A stretch of DNA of 17,768 nucleotides, from positions 1-17,768 of the forward strand of contig JANXRT010000048.1 in the NCBI GenBank assembly GCA_025356735.1, written 5' to 3'. The notes below the pieces were generated by a model that worked only from the letters and a program-made list of their open reading frames with translations, did no database searches and was not told the origin of the DNA. Made by a program: the position numbers and the translations under genes. This DNA is from Acetobacteraceae bacterium (GTDB lineage Bacteria; Pseudomonadota; Alphaproteobacteria; Acetobacterales; Acetobacteraceae). Each line of letters starts with the position of its first letter. Within the stretch, counting starts at the first letter, position 1. This document shows, in pieces, positions 7,478-13,831 of this stretch.

Positions 7478-7503
7478 TGATCCGCCCGCGCGAACCCGTC
7501 GTA
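7478..7503 (+). promoter_or_regulatory. Candidate RpoE/ECF11 autoregulated promoter
   Basis: TGATCC (7478-7483), a 16-nt spacer and CGTA (7500-7503) resemble the -35 and -10 elements recalled for Rhodobacter RpoE and other ECF11 sigma factors. The element lies upstream of the sigma factor gene, as expected for autoregulation. The predicted leader is about 145 nt. The 7372-7656 space also has to hold the divergent photolyase promoter, for which I see no convincing element. Confidence 0.55.
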
Positions 7504-7656
7504 TGACGCTGCATGGATCGGCAGTGCGTTCACGTGCTCAATCGGCAGGAATCCTCCGGATCCGTGGCCTTCGAGTCGGAGTCGCTGAGACGCCTGGGCC
7601 AAGCGCCATGCGGACACGGTTTTCTGCCGGCTCGCGCCTTGGCGGATGATGCCGAC

Positions 7657-8208
7657 ATGTCGGTGGACAGCCATTCCAGGCTCATCCGGCGGATTGCCGA
7701 GGCGGCCGACCGCCAGGCCTTCGCCGTGCTGTTCACTTATTTTGCGCCCCGGGTGAAGACCTACATGCGCCGGCTGGGCGCCGCCGACCGTACGGCCGAG
7801 GACCTGGCGCAGGAAACCATGCTGGCGGTGTGGCGCAAGGCGGCGCTGTTCGATCCCTCCCGCGCCGCCGCGTCGACCTGGATCTTCACCATCGCCAGGA
7901 ACCTGCGCTTCGACGCGCAGCGCCGCTCGCGGCCGACCGAGCCGCTCCCGGGGGAATACGACCAGGTTACCGCCGATGACCGCCCGGCGGCCGACGCTTT
8001 GCTGGCCTTAGCCGACCGGGACGAGCGCCTGCGCCTGGCGCTGCATCGGTTGCCGGCGACCCAGGCGAAGCTGGTTCAGCTTGCCTTTTTCGAGGATCGG
8101 CCGCACCGCGAGATCGAGCGGATGCTCGACATGCCGCTCGGCACTGTGAAATCCCGGCTCCGCGCCGCCATGCACCGGCTCCGCGCCTGCCTGGGGGATG
8201 AAGCGTGA
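7657..8208 (+). CDS. rpoE: ECF sigma factor, RpoE (ECF11) type
   Basis: This 183-residue RNA polymerase sigma factor probably activates the singlet-oxygen response, as RpoE does in Rhodobacter sphaeroides. Region 2 covers about residues 15-90 (FAPRVKTYMRRLGA, AEDLAQETMLAVWRKA, STWIFTIARNLRFDAQRR). Region 4 covers about residues 120-178 (LPATQAKLVQLAFFEDRPHREI, then the helix-turn-helix MPLGTVKSRLRAAMHRLR). ATG 7657 is chosen because the homologous region begins just after it and GGCGGAT precedes it; the frame is open back to an ATG at 7513. The stop overlaps the GTG start of chrR by 4 nt (GTGA). Activity should be held in check by ChrR. Confidence 0.93.
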   Translation: MSVDSHSRLIRRIAEAADRQAFAVLFTYFAPRVKTYMRRLGAADRTAEDLAQETMLAVWRKAALFDPSRAAASTWIFTIARNLRFDAQRRSRPTEPLPGEYDQVTADDRPAADALLALADRDERLRLALHRLPATQAKLVQLAFFEDRPHREIERMLDMPLGTVKSRLRAAMHRLRACLGDEA

Positions 8209-8885
8209 CCATCGTTCACCATCCGAGCGAGGCGACCCTGATTGCCCACGCCGCCGGCAACATGGACGCCGCGAGCGCCACCGTGATCGCGATCCACGCC
8301 GACATGTGCCCGCGATGCCGCGGCGACCTTGTGCTCGCCGAGGTGATCGGCGGCCAGTTGCTCGCGGGATTGGCGCCGGCGGCGCTGGCGCCGGATGCGT
8401 TGAGCCGGGCGCTCGGGCGGCTGGGTGCGGTGCCGGACGACACGACCGCCGCCGAACCGAATTCGCAGGTTCGGTCCAGGCTGGGCTTCGACCTGCCGGC
8501 CGCCTTGCGCGGGTACGGGATCGGGCGATGGCGATGGCTGGCGCCCGGCATCCGCTTCGTGCCGGTGCTTCGACGGAGCAGCCGGGCCGGGCTTGACGAT
8601 CGGCCGCGGGCGCAATCGGCGCTGCATCTGTTCAAGATCGCGCCCGGCACGGCGATGCCCGGGCACCGTCACGGCGGTTCCGAGTTCACCTGCGTACTCG
8701 CCGGCAGCTACGACGATGCGACAGGGCGCTTCGCTGCCGGCGATTTCGCCGAAACGGCGGAGGACCTGGAGCATCGTCCCGTCGCCGACAGCCGAACGGG
8801 CTGCATCTGCGTCATCGCGTCGGAGGCGAAGCTGCGCTTTCGTGGCCCGATCGCGCGCCTGTTGCAGCCGGTGCTGGGGTTTTGA
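8205..8885 (+). CDS. chrR: ChrR-type zinc anti-sigma factor with cupin domain
   Basis: ChrR binds and inhibits RpoE and releases it in response to singlet oxygen. The 226-residue product has both ChrR domains. The N-terminal anti-sigma domain carries H6, H31, C35 and C38, the same residue numbers as the zinc ligands of Rhodobacter ChrR. The C-terminal cupin domain has H154, H156, E160 and H190, matching H141, H143, E147 and H177 with an offset of 13. C200 and C202 (CIC) match C187 and C189. The start is GTG, overlapping the rpoE stop, with a GGGGG tract upstream. The complete ligand set implies a functional sensor. It is followed by an SDR gene overlapping by 4 nt. Confidence 0.95.
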   Translation: MTIVHHPSEATLIAHAAGNMDAASATVIAIHADMCPRCRGDLVLAEVIGGQLLAGLAPAALAPDALSRALGRLGAVPDDTTAAEPNSQVRSRLGFDLPAALRGYGIGRWRWLAPGIRFVPVLRRSSRAGLDDRPRAQSALHLFKIAPGTAMPGHRHGGSEFTCVLAGSYDDATGRFAAGDFAETAEDLEHRPVADSRTGCICVIASEAKLRFRGPIARLLQPVLGF

Positions 8886-9583
8886 TCGGGGGCACCTCGG
8901 AGCCTGGGGCTGCTTGCGTGGTTATTGGCGCCGAGGGCGGCATCGGAGCCGCCTTGGTGCGAGCGCTACGCGCCCAGGGACCGACGGTTGCGCTGTCGCG
9001 CCGGTCCGAGCCGCCGATCGACCTGCTCGACGAGAGCAGCATTGCCGCCGCGGCGGCCGCGATCGCAGGGCTGGGCCTTGATCTGCGCCTGGTGATCGAC
9101 GCCACCGGGTTCCTGCACGGCGACGGCTTCTCGCCCGAGCGCAGCCTGCGCCAGATCGATCCGGCGCACATGGCGCGATCCTTCGCGATCAACGCCATCG
9201 GCCCGGCCTTGCTGATGAAGTTCTTCCTGCCGCTGCTGCCCAAGCGGGGACGGTCGGTCTTTTCGACGTTGTCGGCGCGCGTCGGCTCGATCGGCGACAA
9301 TTCGCTGGGTGGCTGGTACAGCTACCGGGCGGCCAAGGCGGCGCTCAACCAGCTGGTGCACACCGCGGCGATAGAACTTCGCCGCAGCCATCCCCAGGCG
9401 ATCTGTGTCGCCATCCATCCGGGCACCGTCGCGACCGGGCTGTCGGCGCCTTTCGCCAAGGCCGGGTTGGAGTTGCAGACCGCGGATCAGGCGGCTTCCC
9501 GCATCCTGGCGGTTCTCGGCGGCTTAGGGCCGGAACAGACCGGCGGTTTCCTGGATCATCACGGCAACACGCTGGCGTGGTAA
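8882..9583 (+). CDS. Short-chain dehydrogenase/reductase (CsgA-like)
   Basis: This 233-residue classical SDR oxidoreductase has a cofactor-binding GAEGGIGAAL motif, the structural Asn in FAINAIGPALL, a candidate catalytic Ser in STLSARVGS and YRAAK as the YxxxK motif. All catalytic elements are present; the substrate is unknown. A TTG at 8882 overlaps the chrR stop (TTGA) and is taken as the start because of the tight coupling; GTG 8918 is an alternative that still keeps the glycine motif. CsgA-like SDR genes are frequent companions of rpoE-chrR and photolyase genes, so it is probably part of the same stress regulon. Its stop is only 3 bp from the stop of the convergent PHB depolymerase gene. 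Confidence 0.88.
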   Translation: MIGGTSEPGAACVVIGAEGGIGAALVRALRAQGPTVALSRRSEPPIDLLDESSIAAAAAAIAGLGLDLRLVIDATGFLHGDGFSPERSLRQIDPAHMARSFAINAIGPALLMKFFLPLLPKRGRSVFSTLSARVGSIGDNSLGGWYSYRAAKAALNQLVHTAAIELRRSHPQAICVAIHPGTVATGLSAPFAKAGLELQTADQAASRILAVLGGLGPEQTGGFLDHHGNTLAW

Positions 9584-9586
9584 TGA

Positions 9587-10816
9587 CTAGGCGTTGACCT
9601 GGATGAATTCCCGCACCTTGGGGTAGATCTCGTTTGCCCACCGGCGGCCGTTGAAGACGCCGTAATGGCCGACGCCGGTTTGCAGGTGGTAACGCTTCTT
9701 GTCGGGGCCGATGCCAGAACAAAGGTCGAGCGCCGCCATGGTCTGGCCGATGGCGCAGATGTCGTCGTGCTCGCCCTCGACGGTAAACAACGCGGTGCGG
9801 CGGATGGCGCCGGGGTTCACCAATTCGCCCTTGTAGGTCATTTTCCCGAGCGGCAAGTCGTGGGTCTGGAACACGCGCTCCACCGTTTCCAGGTAGAATT
9901 CCGCCGGCAGATCCATCACCGCGTTGTATTCCTCGTAGAAGGCGCGATGCAGCTGAGCCTTCTCGTCGTCCCCCTTCGCGAGGTTTTCCCACTGGCTGAG
10001 ATGGGCTCGGGCATGGCGGTCGAGGTTCATCGCCATGAATGCGGTGAGCTGCATGAAGCCTGGATAAACCCGGCGCTTCGCACCGGGGTAGCGTGGCGGG
10101 ACGCGGCCGATCAGGTTCTTCTCGAACCACTCGATCGGCTTTTCCTTGGCCAGCACGTTGACCTTGGTCGGGCTCAGCCGCGTGTCGATCGGGCCGGCCA
10201 TCAGGGTCATGGTGCGCGGCTGGGCCCGGTTGTCGTGCTGTGCCATGACCGCGACCGCAGCCAGCACGGCAACCGCCGGCTGGCACACCGCGACGACGTG
10301 AGCCTCAGGGCCCAGATGCTCCAGAAATTGGATGACATGCTCGATATACTCGTCAAAGCCAAACTTCCCGTCATCCAGCGGTATGTCGCGGGCATTGTGC
10401 CAGTCGGTGATGTAGACGTCGTGGTCGAGCAGCAGCGTGCGCACCGTGCCGCGCAGCAACGTGGCGAAATGGCCGGACATTGGTGCCACCAGCAGCACCT
10501 TGGGCTGCTTGCGCGCGAGGTCCTTGGAGAACCGCAGAAGGGTGCCGAAAGGTGTCGACAGCACCGGCGTCTCGGTCACCGGAACGTCCCGATTGCCGAT
10601 CCGCACGCTGTCGATGGCGAACGGGGGGCGCTTGTGGGTGGTGACCGTATCGGCCATCAATTCCAGCCCGGCGGCGAAATAGGGCGCCAGGAGGTTGTGT
10701 TCCATGCCCGGCCAACCGCGTGGCCAACTGCGCCGCATGAGGTCTGCGGTCATCCGTGCAATCCTGCGCACGGGATCAAGTGCGTCCATGCTGGCTTGAT
10801 AAGTCTGGTAGATCAT
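9587..10816 (-). CDS. phaZ: Intracellular polyhydroxybutyrate depolymerase
   Basis: PhaZ hydrolyses stored PHB granules in the cytoplasm. The 409-residue alpha/beta-hydrolase begins MIYQTYQASMDALDPVRRIA, like the Ralstonia (Cupriavidus) PhaZ1 family. The nucleophile is a Cys in a lipase-box-like context (AVCQPAV, C178). D351 (EGEHDDI) and H384 (GVGHYGVFNG) complete the triad, corresponding to C183, D355 and H388 recalled for PhaZ1. No signal peptide is seen, consistent with an intracellular enzyme. The Shine-Dalgarno sequence is weak. It is convergent with the SDR gene and divergent from a GST gene; no PHB synthase is in the window. Confidence 0.94.
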   Translation of the reverse strand: MIYQTYQASMDALDPVRRIARMTADLMRRSWPRGWPGMEHNLLAPYFAAGLELMADTVTTHKRPPFAIDSVRIGNRDVPVTETPVLSTPFGTLLRFSKDLARKQPKVLLVAPMSGHFATLLRGTVRTLLLDHDVYITDWHNARDIPLDDGKFGFDEYIEHVIQFLEHLGPEAHVVAVCQPAVAVLAAVAVMAQHDNRAQPRTMTLMAGPIDTRLSPTKVNVLAKEKPIEWFEKNLIGRVPPRYPGAKRRVYPGFMQLTAFMAMNLDRHARAHLSQWENLAKGDDEKAQLHRAFYEEYNAVMDLPAEFYLETVERVFQTHDLPLGKMTYKGELVNPGAIRRTALFTVEGEHDDICAIGQTMAALDLCSGIGPDKKRYHLQTGVGHYGVFNGRRWANEIYPKVREFIQVNA

Positions 10817-10898
10817 GGGTGACTACGCTTCCCGTCGGCTGGAGCAGGCTGGCCACGGATGCCATCCAACGTCACCTGAACACATCCGGAGCAGTTTA

Positions 10899-10913
10899 TG
10901 TTGCGATGCGACA
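10899..10913. promoter_or_regulatory. Imperfect dyad between phaZ and the GST gene
   Basis: TGTTGCGATGCGACA has the form TGT-n-GC-nnn-GC-n-ACA and lies in the divergent phaZ/GST promoter region. It could be a regulator site; GC-rich dyads of this general size are bound by PhaR-type PHB regulators. That link is a guess, and no regulator gene is in the window. Confidence 0.25.
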
Positions 10914-10942
10914 TGATCACACACTAGTGTCAATTTCATAAC
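10914..10942 (+). promoter_or_regulatory. Putative GST promoter with palindrome in the spacer
   Basis: TGATCA (10914-10919), a 17-nt spacer and CATAAC (10937-10942) could form a promoter for the downstream GST. The spacer contains the perfect 10-bp palindrome ACACTAGTGT (10921-10930), a place where a repressor could act. The -35 is one base from the RpoE-type TGATCC, but the -10 fits less well. Confidence 0.3.
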
Positions 10943-10964
10943 AATATGCAAGAGGTAGCGCGCC

Positions 10965-11621
10965 GTGGCCGATGCAGAGTTGATCATCAGCAGCCGGAAC
11001 TACTCCTCCTGGTCCTTGCGCGGCTTCCTGCTCGCGCGGTTGTCGGGCATCGACTTCAGCGAGCGGGTGGTCGATCCGACCGACGCCGCGGCGCGCGACG
11101 AGCTGCTGCTGCGATCGTCCTCGACCCTGGTGCCGACCCTTATCCACCAGGGATTTTCGATCTGGGACACGCTGGCGATCGCCGAATATCTCAACGAGTT
11201 GAAGCCCGAGGCGCGGATGCTACCCGACGACAGGTTGACGCGGGCGCGCTGCCGGTCGGTTTCGGGCGAGATACACTCTGGCTTCGGCGCGTTGCGCTCG
11301 ACCATGCCGATGAACATCCGCAGCCATCGGCCGGGTTTCACGGTGTGGTCCAGCGCCCAGGCCGACATCGACCGCATCCTGCACATCTGGGGCGACTGCC
11401 TGGAAGCCTCGAACGGGCCGTACCTGTTCGGTGAGCGGCTGAGCGTCGCGGACGTGATGTATGCGCCGGTGGTGACGCGGTTCCAGACCTACGACGTGGC
11501 GCTGGAAGGCGCCTTGGCCGAATACGGAAGGCGCATCCTGACCTGGCCGGCGATGGCCGAGTGGATCAAGGCGGCGAAGGCGGAAGTCGAGGAGGTTTCC
11601 GAGCTGGAGGTCGAGTTCTAG
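10965..11621 (+). CDS. Glutathione S-transferase family protein
   Basis: This 218-residue cytosolic GST-like protein has an N-terminal thioredoxin-fold domain at residues 1-80. It contains SSRNYSSWSLRG at the active-site loop, the cis-proline segment STLVPTLIH and the glutathione-contacting SIWDTLAIAEYL. The C-terminal helical domain, about residues 90-210, includes YLFGERLSVADVMYAPVVTR, the conserved GST N-capping region. The start codon is GTG with AGAGG about 9 nt upstream. The stop codon TAG lies within the left arm of a palindromic element. The substrate is not predictable. It is convergent with another thioredoxin-fold enzyme gene and divergent from phaZ. Confidence 0.9.
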   Translation: MADAELIISSRNYSSWSLRGFLLARLSGIDFSERVVDPTDAAARDELLLRSSSTLVPTLIHQGFSIWDTLAIAEYLNELKPEARMLPDDRLTRARCRSVSGEIHSGFGALRSTMPMNIRSHRPGFTVWSSAQADIDRILHIWGDCLEASNGPYLFGERLSVADVMYAPVVTRFQTYDVALEGALAEYGRRILTWPAMAEWIKAAKAEVEEVSELEVEF

Positions 11622-11659
11622 AGCCCAGTCCGATCAAAGTGGATCGGCCGGGGCTCTAG
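11618..11659. repeat. Two-part inverted repeat at the GST 3' end
   Basis: Outer arms CTAGAGCCC (11618-11626) and GGGCTCTAG (11651-11659) enclose inner arms CCGATC (11630-11635) and GATCGG (11642-11647). The GST stop codon is part of the outer arm. It may act as a transcription terminator, although no T-tract follows. It shares the TAGAGC...CCGATC theme with the next element and resembles a dispersed alphaproteobacterial palindrome. Confidence 0.75.
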
Positions 11660-11674
11660 CTTCTCAGTAAGAGC

Positions 11675-11722
11675 GAGCATCTTTATCCGACGGGTGATCC
11701 CGGTTGATCGGATGATGCTCTA
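11675..11722. repeat. Second inverted repeat between the convergent GST and isomerase genes
   Basis: GAGCATC-TTT-ATCCGA (11675-11690) pairs with TCGGATGATGCTC (11708-11720), leaving a 3-nt bulge. The right arm runs into the stop codon of the minus-strand isomerase. With the preceding repeat it fills the 98-bp space between the converging genes and probably serves as a bidirectional terminator. Confidence 0.7.
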
Positions 11723-12322
11723 GCCTCCTAGCTTCTTCTGCACGAACTCCAGGCGGTCCTGACCCCAGAAGATCTCGCCGTCGATGACATAGCTCGGCGC
11801 GCCGAACACGCCACGCGCCAGCGCCTCCTGGCTGTCGGCGGCGCGGCGCTCGGCCCACCTCGGCTCCGCGGCGAGCGCCATCACCCCGGCGCCGTCCAGA
11901 CCCACATCGTCTATCAGGGCTGACAGATCGGCCTCGTCGCCGGGGTTCTTCTCCTCCTGCCACAGCGCCTTCAGCACGCGATGAGCCAGTGCCACGGAAG
12001 GAGCATCGCCGATGGTCTGGCGCACGGCGATCACGGCGCAGGCGGCCTGCATCTCGCCGACGGGAAAGAATTTCGGCTCCAGCCGGATGGGCTCGCCGGT
12101 TGCCTGACGCCAGCGCCGCAGCTCCATCATCCGGTAGGCCTGACGCTGGGGCGAACGCTTGGGCAGCGGTAGGCCGCCGGAGGCCGGGAAGATCACGCCG
12201 CCGAAATCGACCGGATAGATGCGCAAGGTGGCGTTGTGATCCGCCACCATCCGCTCCAGCCGCGCCGCGCCCAGATGGGTCCAGGGCGAGTTCAGCGAGA
12301 CGTAGTAGTCGATATGCGCCAT
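11720..12322 (-). CDS. 2-hydroxychromene-2-carboxylate isomerase / DsbA-family protein
   Basis: This 200-residue protein belongs to the kappa-GST-like HCCA isomerase branch of the thioredoxin fold. The N-terminus IDYYVSLNSPWTHLGA has Ser at the active-site position (SPW), replacing the CxxC of DsbA. A helical insertion spans about residues 65-150. The C-terminal GVFGAPSYVIDGEIFWGQDRLEFV carries the cis-proline motif and the typical WGxDR end. Characterised members isomerise hydroxychromene-carboxylates in naphthalene degradation, but no such pathway is nearby, so a general glutathione-dependent role is as likely. ATG 12322 is chosen, with AGAGG 8 nt upstream; the frame extends to 12385 but that part lies in a hairpin repeat. 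Confidence 0.9.
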   Translation of the reverse strand: MAHIDYYVSLNSPWTHLGAARLERMVADHNATLRIYPVDFGGVIFPASGGLPLPKRSPQRQAYRMMELRRWRQATGEPIRLEPKFFPVGEMQAACAVIAVRQTIGDAPSVALAHRVLKALWQEEKNPGDEADLSALIDDVGLDGAGVMALAAEPRWAERRAADSQEALARGVFGAPSYVIDGEIFWGQDRLEFVQKKLGG

Positions 12323-12372
12323 GTTAGATCCTCTTTCTGAACGCCGTAGGCAGCAAGGTTGGGCTCTCCCTC

Positions 12373-12416
12373 GGCAAGGTTCCAACTGTTCGAAGGCGAA
12401 CAGTTGGAACCTTGCC
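12373..12416. repeat. Perfect 20-bp inverted repeat with 4-nt loop
   Basis: Arms 12373-12392 and 12397-12416 are exact reverse complements around the loop AAGG; the arms begin GGCAAGGTTCC and end AACTGTTCG. In RNA this would be a very stable hairpin. It lies between the prolyl isomerase stop and the HCCA isomerase start, 5 bp from the GC-rich repeat. No T-run follows on either strand, so it is not a standard intrinsic terminator. Confidence 0.9.
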
Positions 12417-12421
12417 CGCTA

Positions 12422-12480
12422 CTTAAAGGATGCGCCCCGGGGCGCTACCCCGGCGGGGTTTGGGGCAGAGCCCCACGCTT
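12422..12480 (-). repeat. GC-rich three-hairpin palindromic repeat, copy 2
   Basis: This 59-bp element matches copy 1 (4296-4353) except for four differences. It is oriented on the minus strand and begins one base after the parvulin stop codon. This copy retains a full 14-bp palindrome GCGCCCCGGGGCGC. It may help end transcription of the upstream gene or protect the mRNA 3' end. Confidence 0.87.
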
Positions 12481-12481
12481 C

Positions 12482-13390
12482 CTAGTTGGCGGCATGCGTG
12501 CTGCGCGACAGCTCGATCTCGTTGAGCTGGATCGGCTCCTTGCGCAGCATGGCATCGACGTAGCTGCGCGCCGCCGCCTGGGCGCGGCTCTGGCGCATCG
12601 CCTGGATGATGTTGTCGCGGACATCCGCCAGGGGCGCGATGCCGGCCGGACGGGTGCCGATCAGCTTCAGCAGGTGCCAGCCATCCGGGGTGTGGACCGG
12701 CTCGCTGATGGCGCCGTCCTTGAGGCTGGCGACCGCCTCGCGCACTGCGGGTACCAGCTGATCTTCGCGCAGCCAACCGAGGTCGCCGCCGCGCTCGGCC
12801 GACAGCGGCTCGTCCGAGCGCTTGCGCGCGACGTCGGCGAAGTCGGCCTTCGGCTTCGTCACCTGGGCGCGGATGTCGCGTATCTTTGCGGCGGCGGTAT
12901 CGTCCGTTTCCGGCGTGGCGCCCGGCGCCACGCGCGCGGCGATCTGCTCCAGGTGGTACTGGCGCGGCAGCATGAAACGCTGCCGGTTGCCCTCGTAGGC
13001 CGCCGTGACCTGGTCCTGCGACGGATAGGCGGGGTCGCCACGGGTCAGCGAGGTGACGTAGGCGGCGACGATCGCCGCGTCGCGCGCGTCGGCGATGCGG
13101 GCCTGGACATCGGGGTTCTGCTCGAAGCCAGTGGCGCGGGCCTCGGCCAGCAGCGACTGCTTGAGCAGCCGGTCGCGCACGAACTCGGCCAGAGCCGCCG
13201 GGTTGGATTGCAGCGTGTCGCGCACCGTCGGGTCCGCCTTGGCGACGAGGTCGCGGATATCGCCGGCGGTGAGCTTCATGTCGCCGCGCTGGGCGACGAC
13301 AGCGCCTGCCCCTGGCGCCGCGCCGGGAGGCTCGCCGGCGGCGCCAAGCAGCAGCAGGAAGATCGCGGGGGCGCGTAGATACCGTCGCAT
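12482..13390 (-). CDS. Secreted parvulin-type peptidyl-prolyl isomerase
   Basis: This 302-residue protein catalyses cis-trans isomerisation of prolyl bonds and probably assists folding of exported proteins in the periplasm. Residues 1-24 (MRRYLRAPAIFLLLLGAAG...) form a Sec-type signal peptide with no clear lipobox. An N-terminal SurA/PrsA-like helical region covers about residues 36-125. The PpiC domain lies at about residues 142-248, with YHLEQIAARV, FADVARKRSDEPLS, GGDLGWL and ISEPVHTPDGWHLLKL. AGGA lies 9 nt upstream of the ATG. It is downstream of the ABM protein and solute-binding protein genes on the same strand and is followed by two palindromic elements. Confidence 0.92.
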   Translation of the reverse strand: MRRYLRAPAIFLLLLGAAGEPPGAAPGAGAVVAQRGDMKLTAGDIRDLVAKADPTVRDTLQSNPAALAEFVRDRLLKQSLLAEARATGFEQNPDVQARIADARDAAIVAAYVTSLTRGDPAYPSQDQVTAAYEGNRQRFMLPRQYHLEQIAARVAPGATPETDDTAAAKIRDIRAQVTKPKADFADVARKRSDEPLSAERGGDLGWLREDQLVPAVREAVASLKDGAISEPVHTPDGWHLLKLIGTRPAGIAPLADVRDNIIQAMRQSRAQAAARSYVDAMLRKEPIQLNEIELSRSTHAAN

Positions 13391-13480
13391 ATGTAAGGTC
13401 CTTGTTGTCCGCAGTTCACACGGTCCCGCGGACAGATAGACCCGATGCCCGGCGTTGTCGCCCCCGGCTGACCTTCTGGC

Positions 13481-13789
13481 TCAGCCGTTCGACAGCACGT
13501 GGATGACGCGGCTTGCCACCATGTCGCGTGTCTTGGCGCCGTAGGCGACCATGTGGGGCGCCGCGCCATGCGCCTTGAGCGCGTCCAGCGAGGCCCATTT
13601 CTCGATCACCACGAAGGTGTCCTCGCCCAGTTTCGTCTGCATCGGGCCCATGCCCTCGGCGTCGACGGCCGGGCCGTATTCGATGCAGCCTTCCTCGGCG
13701 TGCACGGCCGGGATGTTGGCGTGGAACGACTGCAGGATTTCGGCGCGCTTGCCGGGTTTGGCGGTGATGATGGCGAGAACATGGATCAT
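13481..13789 (-). CDS. ABM-domain (YgiN/quinol monooxygenase-like) protein
   Basis: This 102-residue protein has the antibiotic biosynthesis monooxygenase dimeric ferredoxin-like fold. IHVLAIITAKPGKRAEILQSF forms the first strand and helix, HAEEGCIEYGP the second, and FVVIEKWASLDALKAHGAAPHM is the diagnostic third-strand WxS..a...H motif. Members are cofactor-free monooxygenases acting on quinols or other aromatics, or proteins of unknown role. GAGGAAA precedes the ATG. It is 42 bp downstream of the solute-binding protein gene and probably cotranscribed with it. The substrate is not predictable. Confidence 0.9.
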   Translation of the reverse strand: MIHVLAIITAKPGKRAEILQSFHANIPAVHAEEGCIEYGPAVDAEGMGPMQTKLGEDTFVVIEKWASLDALKAHGAAPHMVAYGAKTRDMVASRVIHVLSNG

Positions 13790-13831
13790 GGCGGTTTCCT
13801 CGAGTGAACGAAGGCAGGGATAAAGCGGCGG

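Noticed and set aside
7372..7674. 101-residue N-terminal extension of the photolyase
   Set aside because: The family begins near LVPILADQL; the extension would run across the divergent rpoE promoter and into the start of rpoE, and has no domain character.
9665..10822. 385-codon plus-strand open frame antisense to phaZ
   Set aside because: phaZ on the other strand has clear catalytic motifs over the same span; the antisense product has no recognisable domain.
11696..11714. TGATCC at 11696 as another RpoE-type promoter
   Set aside because: No CGTA lies at the right spacing, and the sequence belongs to the loop of an inverted repeat between convergent genes.
12323..12385. 21-residue N-terminal extension of the HCCA isomerase-like protein
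   Set aside because: The homologous region starts at MAHIDYYVS with a good ribosome-binding site, and the extension would be encoded partly by the inverted repeat.
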